Part shown: positions 19,304-27,767 of the stretch, piece after piece
Numbering within the stretch: the stretch's first letter is position 1
Layout: every line of letters begins with the position of its first letter
Assembly (NCBI GenBank): GCA_030591525.1
Contig: JAUVAV010000012.1
Span: 1 to 64,000 of the forward strand
DNA: 64,000 bases
Source: a candidate division FCPU426 bacterium
GTDB taxonomy: Bacteria > Oederibacteriota > JAAXVQ01 > JAUVAV01
Direction: 5' to 3'
Made by a program: the position numbers and the translations under genes
The notes under the pieces: generated by a model
The model's input: the letters and a program-made list of their open reading frames with translations, nothing else
What the model was told of the DNA's origin: nothing
Databases searched by the model: none

Positions 19304-20506
19304 ATGAATAATAAAAGAGTCTGTTTAATATTCGGAAGTGGCGCCACCGCAGGGTCAGGATTAAGATTTACAGAAAATGCAAAAACAACATTAAAGGAAC
19401 AAGGGATCGAATTAAAAAAGTTTGATATTCCCATGGATAGTAATTTTTGGGATTGTGTCAAGGTCCGCCAAGAGTTTTTCCCCGCCCTTACTTTGTTAAG
19501 AAAAAGTAAATTGAAATGTCTGAAAAGCATGGAAAGAACCTGGTCATTAACCAATCTTGTCCATCAAAAAAGACTGGGTTTTATTTTCGATAGTGTTATT
19601 TGGGAAGCTTTAAGTACATTCAAAGATTGGCCATTTAAGCATATTTTTGAGCTCTATGATTTTTTCAATGCTATAGAAGCTCAATATATCAAACAAAACC
19701 AGAGAGCCCCTTTTAATCTAAAACGCAATGACCGCCACCCTCATTTATTTTGCGGCGACATTGATACCGAGTGGAGATCTTTGGTCTATTTAATTTATAA
19801 ATGTGGCAACTTCTCCCTAACAAATAATAGTAAGAATCAATATGCTGAACTTTTTGATAAATTACGTTCTCGCGAACGTAATTTTGACATTATTTCTTTC
19901 AATTATGATCTTTTAACAGAAAATACACTGAAAGAGAAATATAGTTACGTTTCCGAAAACGGCAAAAGTTGTTCAAGCAAGAAGTTACCTGCCCTCGTCA
20001 AGCTTCACGGCAGTTTGAATTGGCTTCAAAAAGCCAGGGAACCTGTACATTTCAAGGAAAAAGAAGTCGAACCAAAATATAATAACAATGGATCAGTTTG
20101 GTTTGAACAACCAGCTATGGTGCCGCCAACATTTAATAAAGCTGAGATTAACAGACCAGAAGACGACCCCAACAGAGATGATTCTGTACGCCGAATAATA
20201 GGCAAGCAATGGGAATTTGCTGAAAATATATTGCAGAAAAGTCAGTGTTGGGTTTTTATTGGTTATGGTTTCCCTGATACAGATGAGCATGCACGTAACT
20301 TGTTTAAAGATTCATATAATAAAATTTCAGGTGAAAAACCAAAAATATGTTACTGCGTATATAATACGTGCGATAGTGAACGTGATAAAATCAAAAAAAT
20401 ATTCGGCGAAGGTGATAATATTAAATGTTTCCATAAGGGCTTTAAGGACTTCGCAACGAATGATTTGAACCGTATTTTGGGTTCTTTAAATTCATGTCGC
20501 ACCTGA
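19304..20506 (+). CDS. SIR2-like domain protein (putative NADase / defence effector candidate)
   Basis: N-terminal CLIFGSGATAGSGL, FDIISFNYDLLTENTL, LPALVKLHGSLNWL, CWVFIGYGFPDTDEHARNLF: order and spacing of SIR2-like proteins. Confidence 0.8.
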   Translation: MNNKRVCLIFGSGATAGSGLRFTENAKTTLKEQGIELKKFDIPMDSNFWDCVKVRQEFFPALTLLRKSKLKCLKSMERTWSLTNLVHQKRLGFIFDSVIWEALSTFKDWPFKHIFELYDFFNAIEAQYIKQNQRAPFNLKRNDRHPHLFCGDIDTEWRSLVYLIYKCGNFSLTNNSKNQYAELFDKLRSRERNFDIISFNYDLLTENTLKEKYSYVSENGKSCSSKKLPALVKLHGSLNWLQKAREPVHFKEKEVEPKYNNNGSVWFEQPAMVPPTFNKAEINRPEDDPNRDDSVRRIIGKQWEFAENILQKSQCWVFIGYGFPDTDEHARNLFKDSYNKISGEKPKICYCVYNTCDSERDKIKKIFGEGDNIKCFHKGFKDFATNDLNRILGSLNSCRT

Positions 20507-20540
20507 ACATTTTTACACGGCCTGGCGGGGCCGACAGGAT

Positions 20541-20568
20541 GTAGGGGCGTTTAATTAAACGCCCCTAC
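20541..20568. repeat. 28-bp REP palindrome GTAGGGGCG-TTTAATTAAA-CGCCCCTAC
   Basis: Directly read; direct-orientation partner of 19261-19288 across the SIR2-like gene. Confidence 0.9.
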
Positions 20569-20662
20569 GCAAACTCCGCGATTTATTAGCTTATTTCAGG
20601 CATCATGAATGCCGTTAATGACGAACTTTTTTCAAGCGCAGATTTTATAAAAAATAGCAAAG

Positions 20663-21196
20663 GTGTGCGAGATGCTGACTAATCTTGAAAAACATCATCG
20701 TCGGTCCATCAGATTAAAAGATTATGATTATTCACAAGCCGGGGCATATTTTGTAACAATATGTTGTTATGGCAAAAAAACCTATTTTGAAAATGTTAAA
20801 ATACAAAATATTATCGAACAATGCTGGGCGGAAATTCCCCAGCACTTTCCGAATGTCTCGCTGGATGAATACGTGATTATGCCTAATCATTTGCACGGCA
20901 TTTTAATGCTGCATGACGCGTGTAGGGGCGTTCAATTGAACGCCCCTACACAGGATTCTTCTAACAAACCATTCTCAAAATCATCCCCTCGTCGGAATAC
21001 CATTTCTTTAATTATCCGGACATTTAAAGCAGCTGTAACTACACAATGCCGGCGTATAGGATGTGAGGAATTTGCCTGGCAAAGAAATTATTATGAACAC
21101 ATTATTCGGAAGGAAAAAGAATTAGAAAGCATTCGGCAGTATATAAATGAAAATCCTATAAGTGGGAATTGGATGAAGAGAATCCAAATAAAATAA
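20663..21196 (+). CDS. REP-associated tyrosine transposase (RAYT, Y1_Tnp / HUH family)
   Basis: HHRRSIRLKDYDYSQAGAYFVTICCYGKKTYF, VIMPNHLHGILML (HUH motif), WQRNYYEHIIRKEKELESIRQYINENP; surrounded by REP palindromes. Confidence 0.92.
   Translation: MCEMLTNLEKHHRRSIRLKDYDYSQAGAYFVTICCYGKKTYFENVKIQNIIEQCWAEIPQHFPNVSLDEYVIMPNHLHGILMLHDACRGVQLNAPTQDSSNKPFSKSSPRRNTISLIIRTFKAAVTTQCRRIGCEEFAWQRNYYEHIIRKEKELESIRQYINENPISGNWMKRIQIK
20922..20949. repeat. 28-bp REP palindrome inside the RAYT coding sequence (core TTCAATTGAA)
   Basis: GTAGGGGCGTTCAATTGAACGCCCCTAC, translated in frame as ..RGVQLNAPT.. Confidence 0.9.
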
Positions 21197-21229
21197 ACCG
21201 CAGAGACGGTTCCCGTCTTTGTTTATGAA

Positions 21230-21570
21230 TACAGACTGGTAGCTCTGCACGGCTTTGCAATGTCGCAGGTTTGTGTAGGGGCGTTTAATTAAACGCCCCT
21301 ACATGCGGGAGTGACTTCTAATTAAACATAATCTTTGTTCTGCCTACGATAAATGCTTTTGCGGGTGATAATACTTCTGCCCGGGTTTGCAATGTCGTAG
21401 GTTTGTGTAGGGGCGTTTAATTAAACGCCCCTGCATGCGGGAGTGTCTTTTAAAAATATATTGTTTGTTTTGCCTACGATAAATGCTTTTGCGGATGATA
21501 ATACTTCTGCACGGCTTTGCAATGTCATAGGTTTGTGTAGGGGCGTTTAATTAAACGCCCTTACAAAAAT
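21230..21570. repeat. about 2.5 tandem copies of a 130-132 bp unit, each carrying a 28-bp REP (21275-21302, 21407-21434, 21537-21564)
   Basis: TTTGCAATGTCGYAGGTTTGT-REP-GCGGGAGTG...TGCCTACGATAAATGCTTTTGCGG.TGATAATACTTCTGC recurs at 132 and 130 bp spacing. Confidence 0.9.
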
Positions 21571-21590
21571 GCCAAAGGAGACGATGCGCT

Positions 21591-22262
21591 ATGCTGCTAC
21601 AAGTGAAAAACCTGAATAAAACCTATCGTTCCGGCAAGGTGGACGTTAAGGCTCTAAGTAATATCAACTTAAATCTCGAGCCGGCCGAGTTCACAGCCAT
21701 TGCCGGTCCTTCCGGTTCGGGCAAGACCACGCTGCTGAACTGCATCGGGACCATTGACCGGGCCGAGAGCGGCGAGATTTTTCTCGACAACGTGGAATTG
21801 ATGGGCAAATCCCGGAATGAGCTGGCCCAACTGCGCAAGGAATATTTTGGCTTTATTTTTCAGACCTATAACCTGATTCCGGTTCTGACGGTCTTTGAGA
21901 ACGTGGAGATGCCGCTCAAGCTCCTGAGAAAATATTCCGGCAGCGAGATCAAAGACAAGGTTCTGGGCATGCTGAACCAGGTCGGGCTGGCCGGCCTGGA
22001 AAACCGGCGTCCGCTGGAGCTTTCCGGCGGCCAGCAGCAGCGCGTCTCCATTGCCCGGGCCCTGGTCAAGCATCCCAAGATGGTGCTGGCCGACGAGCCT
22101 ACGGCGAATCTGGATTCCAAAACCGGGGAGGAGATCGTGGATCTCATGAAGTCCCTGAATGAACAGGAGGGCGCGAGCTTTCTTTTTTCCACCCATGATC
22201 AGCTAATCATGAAACATGCCAAGCGCCTGATAAAAATCCGGGACGGGATGATCGAGTCATGA
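21591..22262 (+). CDS. ABC transporter ATP-binding protein (LolD/MacB type)
   Basis: Walker A GPSGSGKTTLLN, signature LSGGQQQRVSIARAL, Walker B MVLADEPTANLD. Confidence 0.95.
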   Translation: MLLQVKNLNKTYRSGKVDVKALSNINLNLEPAEFTAIAGPSGSGKTTLLNCIGTIDRAESGEIFLDNVELMGKSRNELAQLRKEYFGFIFQTYNLIPVLTVFENVEMPLKLLRKYSGSEIKDKVLGMLNQVGLAGLENRRPLELSGGQQQRVSIARALVKHPKMVLADEPTANLDSKTGEEIVDLMKSLNEQEGASFLFSTHDQLIMKHAKRLIKIRDGMIES

Positions 22263-23473
22263 CCTATTTGTTCAAACTGGCGTTTAAAAATATCTTGCGC
22301 TCAAAAATCCGGACTATTCTTACTTTTTTGATTTTGTCCTTTGGCGTGGCTCTGTATATCCTCCTGGCCTGCTTGATGGCCGGATTCGATAAAGTCTCCA
22401 TTAAAAATGTCATTGATTTTGAGACCGGACATTACAAGCTGCGGAGTCCCGACTTTGACGAGGACCATCCCTATGATCTGAAAAATTATCTGGAAAACTC
22501 CCAGGCCCTTAAGACCCGGGTTTTAAAGCTCGGTTTTGTCCAGGGGGCGGCCGAACGCGTGCAGTTTCTGGCTGAACTGGATAATAGCATTGATTCCGCG
22601 CCTGTGGTAGCCGTAGGCATCGGGCCGCAGGATAACCAGGTCTTTTCCCTGGAGCAGTACATTATCGAGGGCCGCCTCGAGCCGGGCGGTTTGCTCATGG
22701 GTAAATCCCTGGCCCAGGATATGGGGCTCCAAAAAGATGATCTGATCTATCTCACCTTCCGGGCCCAGCAGGGCATGTATACCTCCATAGAGATGCTGAT
22801 TACGGGAATAGTTAATTCAGCGAATCCGCAAGTCAATAACTCCATGGTATTCATGAACCTGGATGAGGCCCAAAAGCAGCTTAACACTAAGCAAGTTACC
22901 GATATCACGGTCAAAACCGACGCTTTTTTTAAAGTCAAGGAATATGAACCTCAAATCAAGGCGGCCGCACCGAATATCCAAGTTTATAGCTGGAAAAAAC
23001 TTTCCGAGGATTTCACGGCCATGATGACCATGAAAAGAAAATTCCAGGGCATTTTTCTGCTGATGATTATGGTAATCGCGGTGGTGGGCATTGTGAATAC
23101 CATGCTGATGTCGGTTTATGAAAAAAAAGCCGAGATCGGCACTATGAAGGCCCTGGGATTTACCGACCAGGAGGTCAGCAATCTCTTTCTGTTTGAGGGT
23201 TTTTTAATCGGCCTGGCCGGCGGCCTGATGGGATTGATCCTCGGAACCTTGTTTAATTCCTGGTTTTATTTTGTGGGCATGGATATTACTGCCATGATGG
23301 GCGATCAGGATATTGGTATGCCGATTATGGGCGTGGTGAGGTCCGCTTGGATAGCGGATGCCTATATAAAAGCCCTGCTGTTTGCCACGCTCGCCAGCAT
23401 TGTTGCCAGCTATTATCCGGCCAAGAAGGTTACTAAAATGGAAGCCATGGAGTGCCTGCGCACCGTACAGTAA
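22259..23473 (+). CDS. ABC transporter permease (FtsX/MacB type)
   Basis: N-terminal KNILRSKIRTILTFLILSFGVALYI; C-terminal VVGIVNTMLMSVYEKKAEIGTMKALGFTDQEVSNLFLFEG; ATGA overlap with the ATPase gene. Confidence 0.92.
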   Translation: MTYLFKLAFKNILRSKIRTILTFLILSFGVALYILLACLMAGFDKVSIKNVIDFETGHYKLRSPDFDEDHPYDLKNYLENSQALKTRVLKLGFVQGAAERVQFLAELDNSIDSAPVVAVGIGPQDNQVFSLEQYIIEGRLEPGGLLMGKSLAQDMGLQKDDLIYLTFRAQQGMYTSIEMLITGIVNSANPQVNNSMVFMNLDEAQKQLNTKQVTDITVKTDAFFKVKEYEPQIKAAAPNIQVYSWKKLSEDFTAMMTMKRKFQGIFLLMIMVIAVVGIVNTMLMSVYEKKAEIGTMKALGFTDQEVSNLFLFEGFLIGLAGGLMGLILGTLFNSWFYFVGMDITAMMGDQDIGMPIMGVVRSAWIADAYIKALLFATLASIVASYYPAKKVTKMEAMECLRTVQ

Positions 23474-23484
23474 AGGAGACCAAC

Positions 23485-24687
23485 ATGTTATTTAACTTTG
23501 CTTTTCGCAATGTATTACGTAATAAGCGCCGAAGCTTTTTAACCGCCCTGGCGATTTTCTTTGCCGCCATGATTGTCGGACTGGCACAGAGTTTTGTGAA
23601 CGGCATGCTCGATATTTATATGCAAAATTATATTACTTATCAGACCGGGCATATCCGCGTTACGACCGACGAATTTATCGACCGCGAGCGATTCATGCCC
23701 GTGGATGAAATCATGGCGGACGCTGATGAGATCATGGCCAATATTCAAAACCTGGAAGGCGTGGCCGGCGTCAAAGAACGCATTCGTTTCGGGATTCTGC
23801 TCGGGCACCAGGATACTACGGTAGAGGCTTTAGGCGTGGGACTGGATCTTAAAACCAGCCGGTTCAATCTGCCGGAAAAGCTGAGTGCCGGCGAACTCGG
23901 CGAAAGCGGCATTTATATCGGGCATGCACTGGCCAAAAGATTAGGCGTTGACCTGGGCGATGCCTTGCTCCTGGCAACCAAAACTTCCGAGGGCGGCTTG
24001 AATGGGATCAAATTGCCAATCAATGGCCTGGTGCATTTGGGCATTACCATGTTCGATAAAAGGATGTTTTTTATAAGCCTGGCAGATGCTAAAAAACTGC
24101 TTAAAATTTTTGCCGGCACCACCGAGCTCTTTGTCTTTGCGAATAACCGCGATATTACTGATGGTTTGGCCCAGCGGATTAAAACCGGGCTGCCTCCCGG
24201 GGTTACGGCCCAAACCTTTAAAGAACAACTGGGCGGTTTCTATACCTATCTGGAAACCGCCAAGGTTATCTACTTGATTATTGAGGTCTTGATCCTCTTT
24301 TTGGCCTCGTTTGTCGTTATTAATACCATGATGATGGCCATATTTGAACGTTTGCATGAGATCGGAACCCTGAAAGCCATTGGCATGTCCAATCGGGAAT
24401 TGTTTTTAAACTTCACCTTAGAAGGCGCCATCATCGGAGCGGCCGGAGGCATTCCCGGAGCCCTGGTGGGTTATTTGCTCACCGTAGTGATGTCCCATAC
24501 CGGGATCAATTTGCAAGCCTCTTTGGAATCCCTGGAAATGCCGATAGAATATATAATACGTCCGACGCTGAGTCTTGCTGCCCTGATCACGGCTATGCTG
24601 ATGTCCATTGTGGTTCCCGCTCTCGCCGCCATGATCCCGGCCCGCTACGCCGGCAAACTCCAGCCTGCCGAGGCCTTGCGGAAGTAA
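23485..24687 (+). CDS. ABC transporter permease (FtsX/MacB type)
   Basis: FRNVLRNKRRSFLTALAIFFAAMIVGL; VINTMMMAIFERLHEIGTLKAIGMSNRELFLNFTLEG; RBS AAAGGAG before ATG 23485. Confidence 0.92.
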   Translation: MLFNFAFRNVLRNKRRSFLTALAIFFAAMIVGLAQSFVNGMLDIYMQNYITYQTGHIRVTTDEFIDRERFMPVDEIMADADEIMANIQNLEGVAGVKERIRFGILLGHQDTTVEALGVGLDLKTSRFNLPEKLSAGELGESGIYIGHALAKRLGVDLGDALLLATKTSEGGLNGIKLPINGLVHLGITMFDKRMFFISLADAKKLLKIFAGTTELFVFANNRDITDGLAQRIKTGLPPGVTAQTFKEQLGGFYTYLETAKVIYLIIEVLILFLASFVVINTMMMAIFERLHEIGTLKAIGMSNRELFLNFTLEGAIIGAAGGIPGALVGYLLTVVMSHTGINLQASLESLEMPIEYIIRPTLSLAALITAMLMSIVVPALAAMIPARYAGKLQPAEALRK

Positions 24688-26004
24688 TTATGCCGGACGG
24701 ATGTGAAAGGTGAAAAACCCCCAGGCAAATCCCGCCAGCCCCAGGAGCAGGGCATATATATCCCGGTTGCGAAAATAAAATTTATCCGTAAGGGTTACGC
24801 GCTGCGCAGGTACGCCCAGGCGCGGCGGCAGCACGCGCGGAATCCAGCCATAGGTTTCCCGGGCTATTAAAACTTTGTTCCATACCATCGAGCCCGTTGG
24901 TTTAACGTCGGCCAGCAGCAAAAGGCGGCCGGCCTTTAGACTTTTGATAGGCTGCGCTTGCAACGAGGGCCGGTTGTAAATCAAGTTTTGCTCCCCCAGG
25001 GTCTCAACCAACAAATGCCGGGATTTATATTGAGCTCCCTGCAGGTGCCGGCCCGGACCCCCCGGAACATAGTTTAGCCCCCAATAGGCCAGAGTAAAGA
25101 AGATTAAAAAACCGAGCCCCCCTTTGCTGATCCGGAAGACGGTTATGGGAATGGTTTTTAGATTCAGGATGGTATAGATCAGCCACCCTAAACCTCCTAA
25201 AAGGACCAGGCACGGAAGTAATAAAAGCGGGTAGTCAAACAAGATGGCGCTGGGGCTGAGCATAACCAGGGAGATATTTTCAAACTCGCTTAAAAGAAAG
25301 CGCAGATAAAATTTGATTAACAAAAATACCGCAGTCAACCCCGCCAGCGTATACATGAGTATTTCATATCGCTGCCTGGGAATTAACGGCATTTTGGTAT
25401 GTAACTTCAGCTCGCCGATCAGGCTCGGGGCCTTTTGCCACTGGCATTGATAGATATCGATAGCTTTGTTTTTTCCCCTGGGAATAAAGTCGCCTTTTTT
25501 TTCAATGAAAAAATCCTGATCTGTCAGACGTTGCCTGGTCTCAGAGGACAAAAGGATCTCTCTCCCTTTGCCTTTGCTCTCTATCCGGGAAGCAATATTC
25601 ACTACATCGCCGAACACATCATGGTGCTCCACAATGGTCTCCCCGCTGTGAATCCCAATCCGGATTTTCAAGCAAAAAGCCGGATTGGTCTCACTTTCAT
25701 GCTTCAGGATTTGCTGCATGGCGATCGCGGCCTGCACGGCGTGGTGGGATTCTTTAAACACTGCTAAAATGGCATCGCCGATGGTTTTGACGATACGGCC
25801 TTTGAAATGTTTAATCACCGGAAACAAGAGCCAGTTATGGCGGTCGACCATCAGGCGGCCTTGAATATCGCCCCGGGCCGCCCAAAAACGGGTGGAATGC
25901 ACTATATCCGAGAACAAAATAGTGCGTTCTTTTTGGGACCGCTGGATATGCTTAGCGATACTTTGGATATTTCTCCTGGAATTCTGAAAATTCAGCGCGC
26001 TCAC
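24688..26004 (-). CDS. class III adenylate/guanylate cyclase with membrane region and C-terminal SH3-like segment
   Basis: RTILFSDIVHSTRFWAARGD...GRIVKTIGDAILAVF...IRIGIHSGETIVEHHDVFGDVVNIASRIES; several TM helices; starts in a GTGA overlap with the upstream gene. Confidence 0.88.
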   Translation of the reverse strand: MSALNFQNSRRNIQSIAKHIQRSQKERTILFSDIVHSTRFWAARGDIQGRLMVDRHNWLLFPVIKHFKGRIVKTIGDAILAVFKESHHAVQAAIAMQQILKHESETNPAFCLKIRIGIHSGETIVEHHDVFGDVVNIASRIESKGKGREILLSSETRQRLTDQDFFIEKKGDFIPRGKNKAIDIYQCQWQKAPSLIGELKLHTKMPLIPRQRYEILMYTLAGLTAVFLLIKFYLRFLLSEFENISLVMLSPSAILFDYPLLLLPCLVLLGGLGWLIYTILNLKTIPITVFRISKGGLGFLIFFTLAYWGLNYVPGGPGRHLQGAQYKSRHLLVETLGEQNLIYNRPSLQAQPIKSLKAGRLLLLADVKPTGSMVWNKVLIARETYGWIPRVLPPRLGVPAQRVTLTDKFYFRNRDIYALLLGLAGFAWGFFTFHIRPA

Positions 26005-27602
26005 TTTTTCAGCGCTCCTGGCTTTATCGGTTTATCACGCACATGGTCGACAATGCAGAAGAACCCAAATGGCTGCTCGCTCTCGTTTTTCAACTGGTGC
26101 TCCTTGAACGGCGGAACATAGGCTATATCATGTTCTTTTAAATGTATCGCGTTATCCCCTTGCCGCAATATGCCATTTCCGCGGATGCAGATAATCACGT
26201 GTTCATGCCGGTGTTTTTCCGGGCTGGAAAAGCCCCCGGGTTCAATTTGAAAATACCGCAAATCAAAACCGGTATTTTCTCCATATTGGCCCACCAATTC
26301 ATGGCGGGTAATGGCTTTAAAATCAACCTGCTTCTCCGCCTTATATTCCAACGGTTCGCGGCCGGTCCAGCGAAAATCCTCCAGCCGTGGCAGGTGTTCC
26401 AATATCCGCCCGGCTGGTTTTTCCGTCCCGGCAGGCGAAAGCGCCGGCACCCTCTCCCTAGCCGGTTCTTCCGGCGATTTCTGGAAAGCACGATGAATGG
26501 TTTCCATAAAAACCCGCGTACTTCCGCTTAAATCCTTGGAATGTTTTAATAGCGCTCCGCCGATAAGATAAATCGCATCCTTGCCATACTCTTTTTTCAT
26601 CTCCCCGATGTTGTCCAGACTCATTCCGCCCGCCGGCGCAGGCCAGGCCGGCTTTACGCACCCCCAAGGCCTTCTGAGAGCCAGACTCAATTCCCGGCAA
26701 TCCTGCGGATTAAAACTAAAGCGGCCGCCATGATTGGGAAAAACGGAAATATCCGCTCCCCACCATCGCAAAAGCGTACCTAAAAGAATCGCCGGTTTAA
26801 TGCCATGCAACGGATCATGAAAATAAGTCCCTGCAAAAGCCGGATGCACCATGATAACCAGGGGATATTGTTTTGCCAGATACCGCAAAAAATCCGGGCC
26901 ACTCAGCCAAGGCGAGAGCAGTATGCCCTTTACGTCCTGACTGACGGCAAACTCTGCCTGGGCCTGCATTTGCTCCCAACTGCCGCTGATATTGGGAAAA
27001 TAGAGCGTATTATGTCCTGTCCGGCTATTGGCCCGCGTTACAGCTTCCTGGCATTGGCTGACTCTTTCCCGGAAAGGACAAAACGGCTGCTCTGCCAACC
27101 CGTGATCATCTTTGATTATATCCCCACCGCCCCTGGCAAAAGCCTCTGCCAAAGAGGCCAGCCGCGCCGGATCGCTGCCTAGCGGTTTAAGGGCCGTGGC
27201 CGCTAAAGGACGGTTATACACCCTGAGCAGACTGCGCAATCCTGCAATTCCGTACCTCGGCCCGGAAAACCGGTTGACTAGCTGTTCCGGCAAGGACAAT
27301 TCCACGACGCGAATATTCTTTTTCATTGATATGTTTCCGAAAAGCAGATTGAGAAACTGGGGGATTTGGTAGGCCGTATTGTCCGGGTGATAACCAATCC
27401 TCACCCGGTATTGATGCTGTTCCATCCGGAGCGGAACAATTTCCAGGACTTGTCCTGCTACTGATTCCCGAATCTCCCGGGTTGGAATGCATTCCAGAGG
27501 CACTTCCACTGTTTGTTCCAGGGCGATTTCCATGCTCAGTTTCTCAACCGAAACTCCCGGAGGACAAATGACCTCATATGCTATTTGGATTAAATCAGAC
27601 AT
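26001..27602 (-). CDS. RuBisCO-like protein (form IV) fused to C-terminal cupin domain
   Basis: RuBisCO large-subunit-type core (RYGIAGLRSLLRVYNRPLAATALKPLG, FARGGGDIIKDDHGLAEQPFCPFRERVSQCQEAV, TGHNTLYFPNISG), then cupin (PEKHRHEHVIICIRGNGILRQGDNAIHLKEHDIAYVPPFKEHQLKN). Confidence 0.88.
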   Translation of the reverse strand: MSDLIQIAYEVICPPGVSVEKLSMEIALEQTVEVPLECIPTREIRESVAGQVLEIVPLRMEQHQYRVRIGYHPDNTAYQIPQFLNLLFGNISMKKNIRVVELSLPEQLVNRFSGPRYGIAGLRSLLRVYNRPLAATALKPLGSDPARLASLAEAFARGGGDIIKDDHGLAEQPFCPFRERVSQCQEAVTRANSRTGHNTLYFPNISGSWEQMQAQAEFAVSQDVKGILLSPWLSGPDFLRYLAKQYPLVIMVHPAFAGTYFHDPLHGIKPAILLGTLLRWWGADISVFPNHGGRFSFNPQDCRELSLALRRPWGCVKPAWPAPAGGMSLDNIGEMKKEYGKDAIYLIGGALLKHSKDLSGSTRVFMETIHRAFQKSPEEPARERVPALSPAGTEKPAGRILEHLPRLEDFRWTGREPLEYKAEKQVDFKAITRHELVGQYGENTGFDLRYFQIEPGGFSSPEKHRHEHVIICIRGNGILRQGDNAIHLKEHDIAYVPPFKEHQLKNESEQPFGFFCIVDHVRDKPIKPGALKK

Positions 27603-27767
27603 CTTATAGTACTCCTGCCCGTCCTGGATGATTTGGTCCAGGGGTAGGTTTAGTCCAGGGCTTTCGCCGGTATGACGGCTGGTTAAGACGGTCTTTAAGC
27701 AGCGTTAGGGACAGCACTACCCAGCTCATGGTTTAATCATAAGTCCGCTCGCACCGCTTATCTCAGC

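Noticed and set aside
21230-21570. CRISPR-like array
   Set aside because: Unit is 130-132 bp with palindromic REPs and conserved inter-REP sequence, few copies, no variable spacers and no cas genes.
26300-27500. True carbon-fixing RuBisCO
   Set aside because: Key catalytic features are missing (no KPK, KDDH instead of KDDE, no loop-6 lysine) and a cupin is fused; better explained as a form IV RuBisCO-like protein.
27603-27767. c-di-GMP (GEMM) riboswitch
   Set aside because: GCGAAAGCC...GGACTAAACC superficially recalls GEMM, but the conserved 5' CACGCACAGGGCAAACC and 3' GGUAGC/GGUUACCG parts are absent.
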